Assembly: GCF_036324505.1 (NCBI RefSeq)
Contig: NC_086364.1
Location: forward strand, 14,741,148 to 14,805,147
Reading direction: 5' to 3'
Origin: Eleginops maclovinus
Lineage: Eukaryota; Chordata; Actinopteri; Perciformes; Eleginopidae
Length of the DNA: 64,000 nucleotides
This document shows, one piece after another, positions 27,808 through 41,169 of the stretch. The translations under genes and the position numbers were made by a program. Positions within the stretch are counted from its first letter, which is position 1. Each line of letters starts with the position of its first letter. The notes under the pieces are model-generated. The model was not told the origin of the DNA. It saw only the letters and a program-made list of their open reading frames with translations, and ran no database searches.

Positions 27808-30800
27808 ACAATTTGTGTGATCCTCCCTCTGAGGTTGGCTGTAACTTAATCTGCCTCCCGCTGTGACCCTGGGAGGTGGTCTGTAGGAGGTAAGCCATCT
27901 CTCCCTGAGGCTCTCTTTTCATTTTCACACACAAACACACACAGAATGCAAAGAGAGAGAAAAACCTGCTGGGAGCGTCGAACCACTTATGTTACCGATG
28001 TAATTGTAAATGTGAAGGGCCTTAAAATGTTTTTATAAAACCCTTAATGACCATCCTACAGTAGAAGGTAACTTTGCAGAAAGTAGCAATTCCTGCAAAT
28101 CTTGAGTATACTGTGACCACCTATCCTGTATGTCTACTTCGCCAGGCCAGTTTTTTTCTGATAAATTCAAGTTGGGTTCTTGAATCTGCTGAATCACACA
28201 ACTTGGTTTTGTGAGGCGTTGATAAGTCAGGGATGACAGAGCATTTTTCAATGTGGTGCTCAGTGATCGTCCAATTTGAAGCCTTTGAAATGACCTGTGG
28301 GCCTTCAGTTAAGCCTTTGCTTGAAATCTCTCACTTAGGTTTATCCGATGGGTTTGATTCGTGGAGTCTACATTTATGTGTTGTAAGTAGAGCTATAGGA
28401 TTGGGTTCATTTCCGGGGGTCTCTAGCAGTGGCTTCATAGCAGGTGCTTTTTAGTCGTTTTTTTGTGATTAAAATCCTCAACAGTAATTGTCTAAAGGCT
28501 AGGTTAGTGCTCCATTGTTACGTGGTATAGCAGTGATGGGTAAAGACCTGTGCTTGTAGAATAGCTCATGTCTAGACCTGCTGGGTTTTCCATCCACCAG
28601 GTGGGGAGGAAAGGGTCAAAGGTTACTGATGAGGTGTGGGTGTGGTGTGAACTCTGACCCCTGACATTTGGGTTTTACATCTTTAACTGGGGACAACGAG
28701 TAAATAAAAAACCGTTGCAAGATCAAGCAGGTTTACATTAACAATACCGAATTACAATTGAAGTTACTGTATGGAAGCAACTGCATGTTTCAAAGTAAAG
28801 TGTATGCATTACTTAACATTTACACAGACTCATATCAAAGTCAGGTAATATTAGTTACAGAGGGGTTCACACACCACTGACAAAAGATAAACATACAGAC
28901 TAAGGTGAGACTAAGGTTAATTTCCAGTTATTAGTATGTTTGTTACTGATTTGGAGACACAAGAAACCAGGCCCACACGGGTCAGTCCTTCACTCCCACT
29001 TCTATGATTGCTGATGTTCCTTGACGTAATAGCCATGAGTGACCCCACCTCCTCAGCTGACACAAACACATTTGAGTCACAGCCCCCGCATACGCCCTCC
29101 AACCCTGATGGATCACTCAACACACAAACATCACAGCTGAGAGATTTTTATTTTTTCTTGCCTCTGTCCTCCTCAGCCAGCCGCCTCCTTAGACAGGAAA
29201 CCTCAGTTTCCACTCCTCCTCCTCTGGGCCTCTCATTCCCTCTTTCTCTCTCTCACTCTATTCTTTACTTTTGTTTTTCTCTCAAGTCCACCGCTTTGTT
29301 TCCTCCTTCAGTTTGTTCTTTTCATCCAATTCTCATCTCATTCTTATCTCACCTGATATGAAAGGCCTACCTGTCAGTAATGGTATTTTAATTGCCTCAT
29401 TATTTCCTAATTTTCTAAGATTTCTTCAAGATAAACAAATTAAGCGACTTTCAATCGTAACGTGACCCTCTCCTCCTTACGCCTGTTGCAAAAAGAGCAC
29501 CCAGGAACGTACAATGGATTATGAAATGGCAGCATGCATGGAGCCACTGGAGAAAAAGAAAAAGATGTTGGAGCACACAATGTCTGCTGTACAGACCGAA
29601 TGACACATGTGTTCACGCCTCAACTCACAGAGAAAAATAAGCAAAAGATTGTTCTCTTCGGGTTTTAAAAAGAGAATAGGAATCTATCCAGTTAAAGAGT
29701 GTAAGCACCCAAAATCATGTTATAACAACGCGAAGGAGAAGATGAAGGGAAATATCAGAAACAATGAAAGAGACAGGAGGAAGGATAGGGAAGGAAGGAA
29801 AGAAAAAAGTAAGGGATAGAGGGATTGAAGGAGGGAGAGAAAGCAACAGGAAGCTTCTCAGCGAGCTACCGATGGCCTGCAGCCAGAGCGTTCAGACACT
29901 GAGGAATTCCAGGCAGAGGGCAGGCAGGGAGGGAAGGTGCCAGGAGGGAGGGAGGAACGAGGGAGGAGGGCGGGCCGCACTTGCGGTTTGTTGTCAAAGA
30001 GGACTGCTACATGAGAAAGGCAGAGCAAGCGCTTAACGCAACACATCTTTGTGGTTGAACACTAACGTTTCTGTTTGGATGCAAACTTTGGTATGAGCAG
30101 CCTGACATGAGTTGTTCTAGATTTAGAAAAAACTGTGGTTAGGAATAACGGGACATCTATGCACACAGCAAAAGGTATCTGTGTGTACTGTACACCCATA
30201 CTGGATTATGATTCTAAAAAATGTAAATACTAAGAACTTTCAGCACACCACGATGGCATGTTTCAATATAAGAGATGTGATGCCATCGAGCTGAAACGAC
30301 TGGTGGATTGATTGGTCAGTAATAATAATAATAATAATAATTGCTGGCCTTTATTTTTTAATTATTTTAAGCCCTAAACTTTATTGTGGTATCAAGATTT
30401 AGATCTGCATTCATACCTGCAAATAAGAACATTGTTTTTACCCTACTCTTTTGTGCAGAAACATGGCAAAAAAGGCTACTGAGAGCATCGTAGATTTTGG
30501 TCTGAGATTTCACATTAATGGCTGTCCAGGCTGAGTATAACTTTAGTTGGATAGTGGGAGTGGGTGCATCTTAATTGCATCCAGGGAGGCCTTACAACAG
30601 AACAGCAATTTAACTTAGTCTGCCATATAGTGAGATTATGTCGTGCATGATCTACAAACAGCCATCTGACTGAGATTTCACATTGTGTCAGTAAGCGTTG
30701 TGACCTGCTCAACCCAGGGATTATCGTACAACACAGTGACCTGACTTGACTCTGAGTGATGGGGACAGATCGAAAGGATAACAGATGAATTTCAAGAGAA

Positions 30801-31451
30801 GCATGCATTATCAGATTAATATAATAATGCTTGCCTTTATCAATTTTCACTTTTGAGACTAAAATATCTAGATTTTCATCCTTTATCGAAAAAATCGATT
30901 CTGCAATAAAAGCAAATCACCAGACTGTTTTGTCAGAACATATGAAAAAAGGGTCAGGTATAAGGGGAAAGAGTGGCTGCATATTGGCATGAGACTAGGA
31001 AACTTTCCCCCAAGCCGCAGTTAATTTATTAGATTCCCAAGTAGTTGCTATATGACATTAACGGTATGTGATTGAGGGGTCACGAGAAGCAACATGTGTT
31101 TAAAGTCAATGGTATGTTTTCTCCCACCTACTCCCATTAAAAATCAGATCCATACGTTTTTAATCAACTAAAACAATCTATACTGTCACATCAGGACAGC
31201 AATCAGCGATAAACAGATAATCCTCCAGCGGACAATGACTCAGCCGTGTTTGAGCAGTAAACCAGCCAAACACTAATGCTTAAGGCACTTTGCACAACGG
31301 TACTGTGGGCTTTGAAGAGAGGTGAGTAATCTTACAATAACGTGGGGCATTTCACAACATAGAGGTTTCATAGCGCAGCAAAGGGCGTCGGAGAACCAAT
31401 GAATGCAGCAGGAGGCCTACCACCATCCGTGAGAGGAGCAGAGGAAAGAAG

Positions 31452-31563
31452 AGAAGAAGAAGAAGAAGAAGAAGAAGAAGAAGAAGAAGAAGAAGAAGAA
31501 GAAGAAGAAGAAGAAGAAGAAGAAGAAGAAGAAGAAGAAGAAGAAGAAGAAGAAGAAGAAGAG
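31452..31563. repeat. (GAA)n triplet tract
   Basis: About 36 GAA units without interruption, bordered by GA-rich sequence on both sides. The poly-Glu, poly-Ser and poly-Phe frames across it are artefacts. Confidence 0.97.
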
Positions 31564-33409
31564 AGAAGTATGTGTGGAAGGAGACCTCCCACTAACTCTG
31601 CTGGGCCTCTCTACCTCCTGCAGTCCACTGAATGCCTTCCCTCCAAATCTCACTCCTCCTCTCTCATCTCTCTCTCAAAAACAAAAACGTGCATGATCTC
31701 CCCCTGTCCAATTCCCTCTCGACTTCCTCCTCACTTCCTCAGGCTATGTCCCCATCGTCCTTTCATCACTCGCTCCTCTTCCTCCCCTTCATCATCATCT
31801 CTCTCTCTCTCTCTCTCTCTACTTCTCTCCCCCCATTTTCAGTCCATTCCTGTGGCTTTTCCCCACAGGCAGTGATGCAATACTCCGACTCCTGCGCGCA
31901 ATCACAGGGTCTGGAGTCAGCTCGCTAGCCAAAGCAGGGGCGTCACCACAACACGCTCAGTAGGAAAGCAACAGGAGAGGAAAAAAAAGATGTGGGGGGG
32001 GGGGGAAGAAATGAAGCCAATGAGAGAAAGAGGAAAAACTGTCTGAGGCTAGTGGTGGTTAATGGAGGGAAAAAGCACAGCGATAAAAGTTTACAACTCT
32101 GTTCTACAGTTTTGTGCATATCCAAAACTTAACTTGGGGTAAACATGTTTTTCTTTTATGTAGTGAGGTGCGTGGGGGTTATTTGGACTCCTTTGTTTTA
32201 TTTAAGGTACCTAAGGAACTTTTGAATGGATTTCTTCTGGAGGATCGAAAAGCACAACAGCTCGTTCCCCCTTAGATCAGCCCACTAACCAGCTGTGTCC
32301 GCTGGATAGGGTCTGTGTTTAGGAAATGATGCTTCTTTGCTACTCCCACGCTAAATACTGTCATTCTAGCTGACTCAAACCAACATTAGCATTATCCTAA
32401 TACCTAAACTGGCAGTATGAAATTCAAGTAATATTTGTCGATGTCTGGAATTTTACCTTATCTGTTGAGATCTCTAATTTTCCAGACAACATTTCCTTGC
32501 TGGGGCAATGCGGACCATATGTATTACCATTATGCAGTGATATGCTCAGCCCTGTAGAGATGCATGCATGCAGAGACTGATCTTATCAAACACAGCGCAC
32601 TTACACATGAATGGAGAGTGAGGTTATTGCATTTTAAAGGGCCAAAATTAAAGCTAAAATCTTGCTATGCTTATGTGAAGATCTATGCACACACACCACT
32701 CACTCACTCACTCACTCCCACACAAACACATGCATTAGTTGCTGGTTCCCCGGCTTTGTAGAGGCAGACCTCCCCTAAAGGCAGCAGAAATGAGCACAAG
32801 GTCAGATAAGGAATGCAAAGTTCTGGCACCTGCCTAAATCTTTAAAATACCAGGTTCCCTCAGCACACACACAAACAAGAGGCCACTCCCTAAATCCCAG
32901 AGCAGGGTTTAAGCCTTTCAAGTAAGGGCTTCAGCCCCCAAAATGAAACACACAGGTGTGCATCCCCAAACTTGATTTTGTAGGAAAGTATATCACTTAA
33001 TAACAACCACAGCTTCAAGCTCCCTTCAAAACATAACAGAGTACAAAGCAGCTGTGGTTGAACTCAACAGGAGATGTCTGTTGTACTCCCTCACTGGTGA
33101 AAACCCAACCCCAGTTCTAAGCCATGAGTAGGAGGGAGCGGGAAGAGGTCCAGAAATCTTTCTTTCTTTCTATACCCCTCTCTCCCACACAGTTAACTGC
33201 ACGCTGAGGGCAGATTAATAGGGGGGACATTGTATGGAAACTTTGGTACATTAACAGCGGGGTATATTTCAGCACCAGTTGCTGGGAGAATGTGGTGTAT
33301 CCTCCCAATGACAATCTCAAGATATGGTTCAGATAAAGAGGTATAAAGGCATTCAGTATATACACACATAAACACATATGTAGCCCCTTTTATACAGCCA
33401 TACAGATGC

Positions 33410-33412
<3 letters not shown>

Positions 33413-33495
<83 letters not shown>
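33413..33495. repeat. (AC)n microsatellite
   Basis: About 83 nt of AC followed by degenerate AAACAC units. Confidence 0.96.
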
Positions 33496-33501
<6 letters not shown>

Positions 33502-36500
33502 AACACACATACACACACTAGTGCACAGCATGCTGGCTGTGTTGTGGAGTTCAGACCAGTTCAGAGCGCTGTGGTACCGCTCCAGCTTTGGGAGGGGTGC
33601 GCCTGTCTCACAGTCATTTCCTGGACGGGAATATTATGGCACCACACGCATGAGAAACAAACCCCTTTTGCGTGTACACACTGACCCCAGCCACTTTCAT
33701 TTGCTTGCAACTCAATAAGCCAACAGCACATAGTGAACTCCCTGGGAAGCAAGTCTTCTCATTCAATGGCCATGGTAATATGATCCCAACAACAGCTTTA
33801 TGCAACAAGGCCTCCGGCAGGCTTGGGGCAACGCATGGGGTGGGGTGCTTGTTGCGCTTTTTATTGCTCTGTGGTGTTGTTGAGGCCAATCTGACACGTC
33901 TACGGTGTCGTAGCTTTTCTACTTCTTTGCTCGAGGCTTTGTGGACACTCCAGAGACAACTCCCTGTCCCTGGAGCAGGCTGGGGGACACCTGTGCAACA
34001 GCCTCACTGCACAGGAGAGGGCCAAGAACGGGTAGGGGTGATAGGGGTGATAGGGGCGGAGGGGGGGGGGGGGGTGCATACAGAGCCAGATGTGATTCGG
34101 ACGGGGAGTTTCTCTGTCGGTGTGTGTTTGTTAGCATGTGAGTATATATGTGTGCATCAGTTTGTTTATGTACAAAGAGACGGGACAGGGTAGGGACTCA
34201 GATTCCAAAACCAAAGCATATTGAAAGGGGAAGAAAACAGGAAGAGGTAGGAATACAAAACAGAAGAGAGCAATTAACAGACAAAGTGACATGATGTGTG
34301 TGTTGGGCATACACACACTGTAGTGTGAGCTCCTGCTTCTTTATATTTGGGCGTGCCCCCCATACTGTCTGCTATACCTCCATCACAGCCTTTCTGCCTT
34401 CCTCGTCAGTGATCTCACATACAAATGTACACACAAGGCTTGTGTTGTCTTTTCCTTGTGAGGCTGTGCCAACTTAACTGTGTTCTCCCTCCTCACATGG
34501 AGCGCCTGCTTTCTCTGAGTAACTCTCCGCCCTGTGTCCCCTCCCACCACGGCTGGCATTAAGACAAGGTCAATATGACAGCCTTTTCTCGCTTCTCTAT
34601 TCTCCCTTTATCTCCCTCCCTTTCTTTTTCTCTCTGTATGTCTGTGTTCTAGCTCAACTAAGTGACAGGCTCCACCCTACAGCTTTTATCTTTTGCGGCT
34701 CCATCCAAGAGGGAGAAACAGAAAAAGAGAGCAGAGAGACAGATGCAAAGGGACAGATGGAGGGCGAGTGAGATGGCGACAGACAGAATTGAGCATAATG
34801 CTGTAAAATGGAGAAGCACTAAACTCTTGATTTAGATTTGTTGGCTTGAGCGTGATCTGTTGGAAACAAGCTTCACAAAGATTTGGATATTATTCCTCTT
34901 TTGATTTGGCAAGATACACAGCAAGGGCTAATAAATGTGCCGTGGACGAAGGCTATCATTTAGTATATCGGCAGCATTGGAAAGAATGAGAGAGGATCTC
35001 AATTAGTGTTGAAGGTCAAGGCGATACTCGTGCTCTTACACACTATTCTGTACTGAATCAATGCTGGCATTTAGAATCAATTTAGGAATAACCCTGCTCA
35101 CCATGACTGACGGCACCATTTACTGAGACCTGAGCAAACAAGGAGCAAGCACATTTAAAAGAAATGGGTTGAATAAGAAAAGAAAGACAGGATGTGTTAA
35201 GACAGCGACTGGTCGGTATTCAAGATGGCCACAGATAGTGGATTATTTAAGCTTTTAACAACCAAATAAAATCCATGAGGGTTTTTCGTTAAGGTATCTG
35301 AGGTCAGAATAAGTATTCTTTTCACTGAATCTTCTTTCAAACATTTCCAAATTATATAAGGCTCCCCTCATGAGAAAAAAAAAAACAGCCATGGTACATA
35401 TGAATTAAATTAGTGCTGGCAGCATCTCCACACCACAGAGAAGGTAAACACTTACAGGCCAAACTTTTTTTCTCTCCCTCTCCCTCCTTTATGTATAAGA
35501 TTGAGAATGTCTTATATAATGCAAGCGTCACTTATGAAGCTGGGGACTCATGGAAAGTGGGAGACGATAATGCGAGGGAGGGAAGAAGGAAAAGAGGGAG
35601 CAGAAGCAAAGTTACAAGCGAGGAGGAGATGGAGTCCCAGGGAGTCGTGGATGGAGGGAGGGGGGGGTGAAGGGGGCAAAGTCTGGAAGCTAGCTGACAG
35701 GACTGGATATGCCCAGACAGGGAGCCGGGCCCAGACTTGAGAGCCTTATTGGAGTCTCAGAAATGCCTCACCCGTCTCTCCCTCATCCCCTTCTGTAAAA
35801 AACACCATCAATTCCTCTCTCCATTCTCTCCCTGCCCAGCATGTTATTCCTCACCGTCTTACAGGCAGAGCCCCTCTTGTCCGGCTCCTCCCTTTCTTTT
35901 TCTCTTCAAACAAGCAAACACACACACACACATACCTCAGTCATACTGAACTGCTGTAGTGCTATTGAGGGTAAACTGGAGAATTCAGGGTGTTGGCCAA
36001 GCAAGTAAATAATAATACAAACCAGCTGTGTCTCCACTTAAACTGCATTGCTGTGAGCATATTACTGTACAACTCAGCTTCTTGAACTGAGCTCCCAGAT
36101 ATCAAAGCTCCAGCTGGATATAGGTTTACTTTCAACCAGAAGTTACATTTCAGGTATATTGATAGAAACCCAAAATGGACTTTGTAAAAACAGTTTTTTC
36201 CTCTGTTCCCTCCTACCCTTTGCAGCTCCTTTAGATTGCTGTTATTCTTAGGAGTCCTGGCGTTACTCCTGTATTCTTTCTTTAACTTTTCCTCTTCAAA
36301 TGTGTCCTGCCCCAGACATGGTCTGCGTATTGTCTGAAAGACTCTACGAGCTGAAATTCTCTCACGATAGAATCACTGAGCAGGGAGCGCAGAAGGAGCA
36401 TTAAAGAAAATGAGAAGAGGTAGGGTGGGGTAACTGGAGTGAGGCACTGAGTTGTCTGTGTTTATTTTGGAAATGCAGGACTGCAGACTTGCAACAGAGG

Positions 36501-39500
36501 AACTGACCCTTAAACTTCCCTGTGGCAGATCCACGCAGAAAGAGCAAGAGCCCTGCTCATTTGGGATGTCCCACACAGGTGATTTTGAAAAGGATAAACC
36601 AAATTGTGCAAGAAGGGGCATTTAAACCCACCCTGGGGACCCAGGAATGGTCTGCTCCAGGAGGAAACAGTGAGGCCGTGAGGTGATTAGTGGTTACAGT
36701 TTAACTGGAGAAAAATGCATGCTCCGTGAGCCCAGCCAGCCAGGGAGCAAAGCGGTATGTGCTGGTCTCTTTCAGTTTGCAAGTTAGTGTGAGTCAAGCT
36801 CTGTATCCGCTCTGTCTATTCTTAATGTATGGGTCCTCGAGTCTGGCTGTCGCCCCATATAGACACATCACACTGCAGCACTGCAAAGAATGAGTGTGTC
36901 ACCTCCACTGCTGCACACATGGCAATGATTAGTGATAAAATATTGTGGAAAAATGGACAGAACCGGACTGTAATTATATGAGAGCCAAGAGAGTCATTGC
37001 CTGTCATTTACAAGTTTAACTTAAGTTCAGTTATTGATTCAGCTTTGTTTCAACTTGGATTTAAAGGTACATATCAAATCCATATAAACCGTATAGCCAA
37101 GATCAGTTAACTACGCATTTTTAAAAACTCCAAATTATCTATAAAGTAAGGGGTCGATAATAATCTCACTAACTAGAAGCGCATTGGAAGAGTCTAGACA
37201 TCCGCCATGGGGAAATGCTCCGCTCGTGTTGTTTTTTGTACATATATTTGTATACGAGGTTGTAGACTTTATTTACATATATCAACAGAGATCCTAGACC
37301 ACATGCTCTCTGTAGTTCATTTCACGGAAAGGACATATTGCTTCATCCGGCTACATTGCACATCTCCTCTGACATTTTCAGCCTAAACAAAGGTCAAGAG
37401 CTGGGACTTGCATGTATATTATATATGTTATGAGTCACGTTTCTTCTGTTGAGCCCACTTATGGATGAATCACACATTGTCTTATTAGAGATGTGAATGG
37501 TGAATATAAATGCAAACGTGTATCAGGTGCCTTGTTCTCCCTGCATGCCGCCTTATTCACTGCCCACTATAATCCTTCCTTCCCTGCTGCTGAGTTGCCT
37601 TTCAGCTTGACCATAATCCCCAGCCGTTATGAAACCCCACTGTGATATCAATTCAAACACTCCCACTGGCTCACCCACTGTAGTTTGTACCAATTACATT
37701 CCACCCAATAACTGGTAGCAGTCCTCAGCCACCTTACTTCAGTCGAAAACATATTTTAGTGGCCTCACGGCAGATTGACAACACTGTGTGAAAAAACAAA
37801 ACTGTTTAGATGAGAGTTGCTTTGTGGTGCCATACTCACAATGGAAGAATCAACTGAACTTGATTCTTTTTACATTAGATGCGGTACAGTTTTATTAGCC
37901 TGGTTTAAGGCAATAAGTACAAGTGCACTGTGGGTTCCCACCATCCTTTTACCACATGCCTTGTGGTTGTTCTCTGACGCAGGAATATGCCATTAGGGTC
38001 CACCTTTTCCACCATAAAGCAGCTGCCTAACCCTCACAGTTTGGGACCTCAGGGCTATGATGTCACACACTCGTGGTGTGGGACAAAATCTTAAAGCACA
38101 GGAAAATTGGTGAAGTGACAACCACACCTCTTATTTGATTTTAAAGACAGGCAGGGTGGAAAGCGTTTGAATGGGTAACTTCAAGCATTGTTATTGCAAC
38201 AGACAAAGCAAGTTGGTGTTAAACTCTGACCAAAACTCAGTGCAAGCTGTTGCACGCAGCAGCTGTCCAAGTATCTACAGTATATCTGGCCAAGCATGCA
38301 GTCAGGACAAGAAAATGTACAGCAAAAAAGTCTGCCTACACAAACACATGCACATATCCTGAGAGTGTGGAATGCCACCACAGGGATGCGCAGCTGGACC
38401 CCAGCAGACATCTGGCTTTATGGTGGTGCTTTTCTCTGCAGTGACTAAGTGCTGTGTAAGAGAAATATTGCTTGAACAACCAGTGTGCCGTTAGCGATGG
38501 ATGTCTCTCCGTCTGGCCGTCAGATTGATGTTAGGCTGACCTGCAGCTGAACTGATCATCAGCTGATTGGATAAACAATGCAAAGAGCAGGCTGTGGACG
38601 TGAAGAGCACCTGTGCTCCCAGTTCAGTGAGGGGTTATGGATTAAATAGCAGCAGGGCCTGGAAGAGGGAGGTATAAGAGTGAGTCAAAGTCCTTCCGTC
38701 TGCATAAAGCCTGTGCTGCCTCCCTTGCTGCTCCTCTTCCCCACATACTTGGAGAGAGGTCCAGTGGGCCCATAGCCATACCTTCTCCAGTGTCATATAT
38801 CTGTGTGACAGTTTCTCTCATGCAGCTCCACGTCATATGGTTCATACAGTCCCCTATAGTCACCTTGGAAATAAACAGCCATCCTACTCTGATCCAAAAT
38901 ATAACTCCAGCCCCCTGAGTGTGCCTCGATTTGCATTGTGGCCTAATGCTTTTTAATGATCAGGCCTTATTCCACTCCAGCAAAGGGCTTGTTAGGTCTG
39001 CCTTGGCAAGGCTCGGCTCTCTCCCCTGACATCTTCTGGAACAATGGGCCCATGGGAGGCAGCCAATGGGGAGAAGGTCCATCCTAAACCCAGTCCCAGT
39101 GAGCACACAATTAGGCTTAGGGACAGTGGAATTGCTTAATTGGAGGAAAATAGCTCTTTATCTATGCCTCTATGCCTGTGCTCATCCTTGCCCCCTACAC
39201 TACATGCTTGGCCTCAACTAACTAACAAAAATGTTAAGATCGCAAATTAAGGGGTTTATTAGTTTCACTCATTACCTGGGATCCAACACATCAACAAATG
39301 GTTAGTGAGCATAAAGAATACTCATGGTAAGCCGTGGTCATTTACAAATGCATCAAAAGTAAAAACTAAATAGAAATCTAAGCACACTTTCTCATGTAAA
39401 ACGTGGCGACATTAAATAATAATATTTAGCCTTTGTGTTGATAATATCAAGAAATCTGATATTTAGCACAATTTTGTGTGGGTGTTTACCCTAATGTGGG

Positions 39501-40023
39501 GGTCACATTTTTACTTCCCAATAATTCACTGTTTTCAGTGAATGTCAGCACTGTGTAGACGTTGAACTCGTTATCAGATGTTGTGACAGAACATCAGAGA
39601 GCTCAGTGCAAGCCTGCATCTTGCACAACAGCTTGCTGGGCTGTGATGAACGCCCCTATAGGACAGGATTTGTGATACTGCTCTAAAAATGTCTAATGGT
39701 TGAGAAAGGGGATGCCAGTTCGAGAGGGGGTGTAAACACGCGAAAGAGTGTTCGGTACCTTGTTGAAGTAGGTACTGACAGTGAAGTGCTAAAAAATGCC
39801 GGTAAAGGAAGGTCCGCCGACGGCCTTGAATATGACAGTGTGGGGAGTCCAGGCTGCAGGATATGGGCGCACCGCTGGAGAGTCTCTGAAAATAGGTCAC
39901 TACCCTGTTTGAACTCGTGCAATTTTTCACATTGTAGCAGCGCACTGAGATCAACGTGGACATACATGACAAAGGAAACAACATAAAGGACTGATATGCA
40001 TGATAGTGTCGCTCCTCGCTTAC

Positions 40024-40190
40024 CTTACAGGGAAAACGCCGTGGATATGCCGGAGATATCTCCGACTTGGCCCCCCTCTTCCCGGTGCAAACTTCGCACG
40101 CAAAGTCCTATGGCTCAAGCAGCGTCGGTGTCAAATGACTCCTCGTCAATGTGTCGCTTTTTTCCTTCGATAAACACGAAATTATAGAGT
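40024..40190 (-). other. glis2: Candidate glis2 non-coding first exon
   Basis: On the minus strand a strong donor (TGTAAG then GTAAGCG, junction at 40024/40023) ends a CpG-containing stretch within a locally CpG-rich area (about 39700-41120). The glis2 ATG exon has a 5' UTR acceptor near 22882, so an upstream non-coding exon is required, and this is the best donor I noticed on that strand between glis2 and tfap4. The 5' boundary is arbitrary. No transcript evidence is available; other upstream exons are possible. Confidence 0.3.
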
Positions 40191-40799
40191 TGATACGTCT
40201 TGCAAAAATATGTCTAGGTATCTAGAGAGGCGGTCTGTTCCAAGACCATTGTCAGGTTTGATTTTTAAAGCATGGGGGAAAATAGACATAAGCTCAAACG
40301 CAGCGTGACAGCTGGTTGATCAAATACAGACTAATCTATGGAATGACAGCCTTGTCTGTTGCCGTGGAATGATCTAGTCTGCATGTTATCAAGCCACTGG
40401 AAACCCGTCAAAAAGTGTAAACACCCAAATCCGTAACCTTAAGTGTTCCTGCTGAGGAAAAAATGAAGCCACTGGTTGTGTTGTGCATCAAAAACGGATA
40501 GGGGATTTCTTCTTAAATTCAAAGCGCATCGCTTAATGGCAACGCTGGTCAAGTGGGGGTTCCTGTGGATGGACGTGGTTCTCCTGACGGGGTGGGAGGG
40601 CAAATCAGACCAGAGGGATGGCACGAAGTGGTGGGTAGGGTAGGGCGGGTTGGCGACGGGGTATGGGGTAAAGGGGGAGGATCGTCTCCTTCTTCGGTGC
40701 TTTTCCAGATGTCGAGGTGGGGCTATAATGTGCTTTCTTTCCTTGCAGTTATCCTCGTGTCTCTTCTGCTCGATTTCTTTTATTTTAAATGTCTCTAAG

Positions 40800-41130
40800 C
40801 ACTCCAGGAGACGTTGAGTGTTGGTGGTAGTCTCCCCCAAGACCGTCTGAAGCGCACAGACAGCCGCCCGGAGCCCAGCCAGCCCGTCAGGACCAGCCCA
40901 GAGTCTGCCAGCTCAGCGCATGCTTACTGCTCCGCCCATCCACCATGGGCAGTCCCCGGCTCCTTTCCAAACTGTCCCTCTCTCTCCGTCCTCATGGCCA
41001 TGTCTCCGCCTCAGCTCCCCTCCATCAACAGGCCTTGAATAAGGGTAACACCCCTCTGCTTCACTGTCTGTTGTCTCCTACAGAGTGTTGTAGACGCCTC
41101 AGTCCTCACGCTGGCCACGACCTCTGGGTA
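40800..41130. promoter_or_regulatory. GC-rich putative promoter region between glis2 and tfap4
   Basis: A GC-rich, CpG-containing stretch with an NRF1-like core (GCGCATGC, 40916-40923) and a nearby GC box (CCGCCC in 40930-40940). It lies between the candidate glis2 first exon and tfap4, which are transcribed divergently. Which gene it serves is unknown. Confidence 0.3.
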
Positions 41131-41169
41131 ACCAACAAAACAGTTTTACACATTAAAAAGTTTTAACAC

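Noticed and set aside
31399..31875. Frame with a poly-Glu run of about 40 residues, and poly-Ser/poly-Phe frames on the other strand
   Set aside because: Direct translation of the GAA microsatellite; flanking residues are low-complexity and no gene context exists.
33672..34193. 173-residue plus-strand open frame
   Set aside because: No recognisable domain, low-complexity Gly run from a poly(G) stretch, and no splice context.
39696..39986. 96-residue plus-strand frame and a 136-residue minus-strand frame (39574-39984)
   Set aside because: Both overlap in a CpG-rich patch, resemble no family I know, and long open frames on both strands are common in GC-rich sequence; more likely promoter-proximal DNA.
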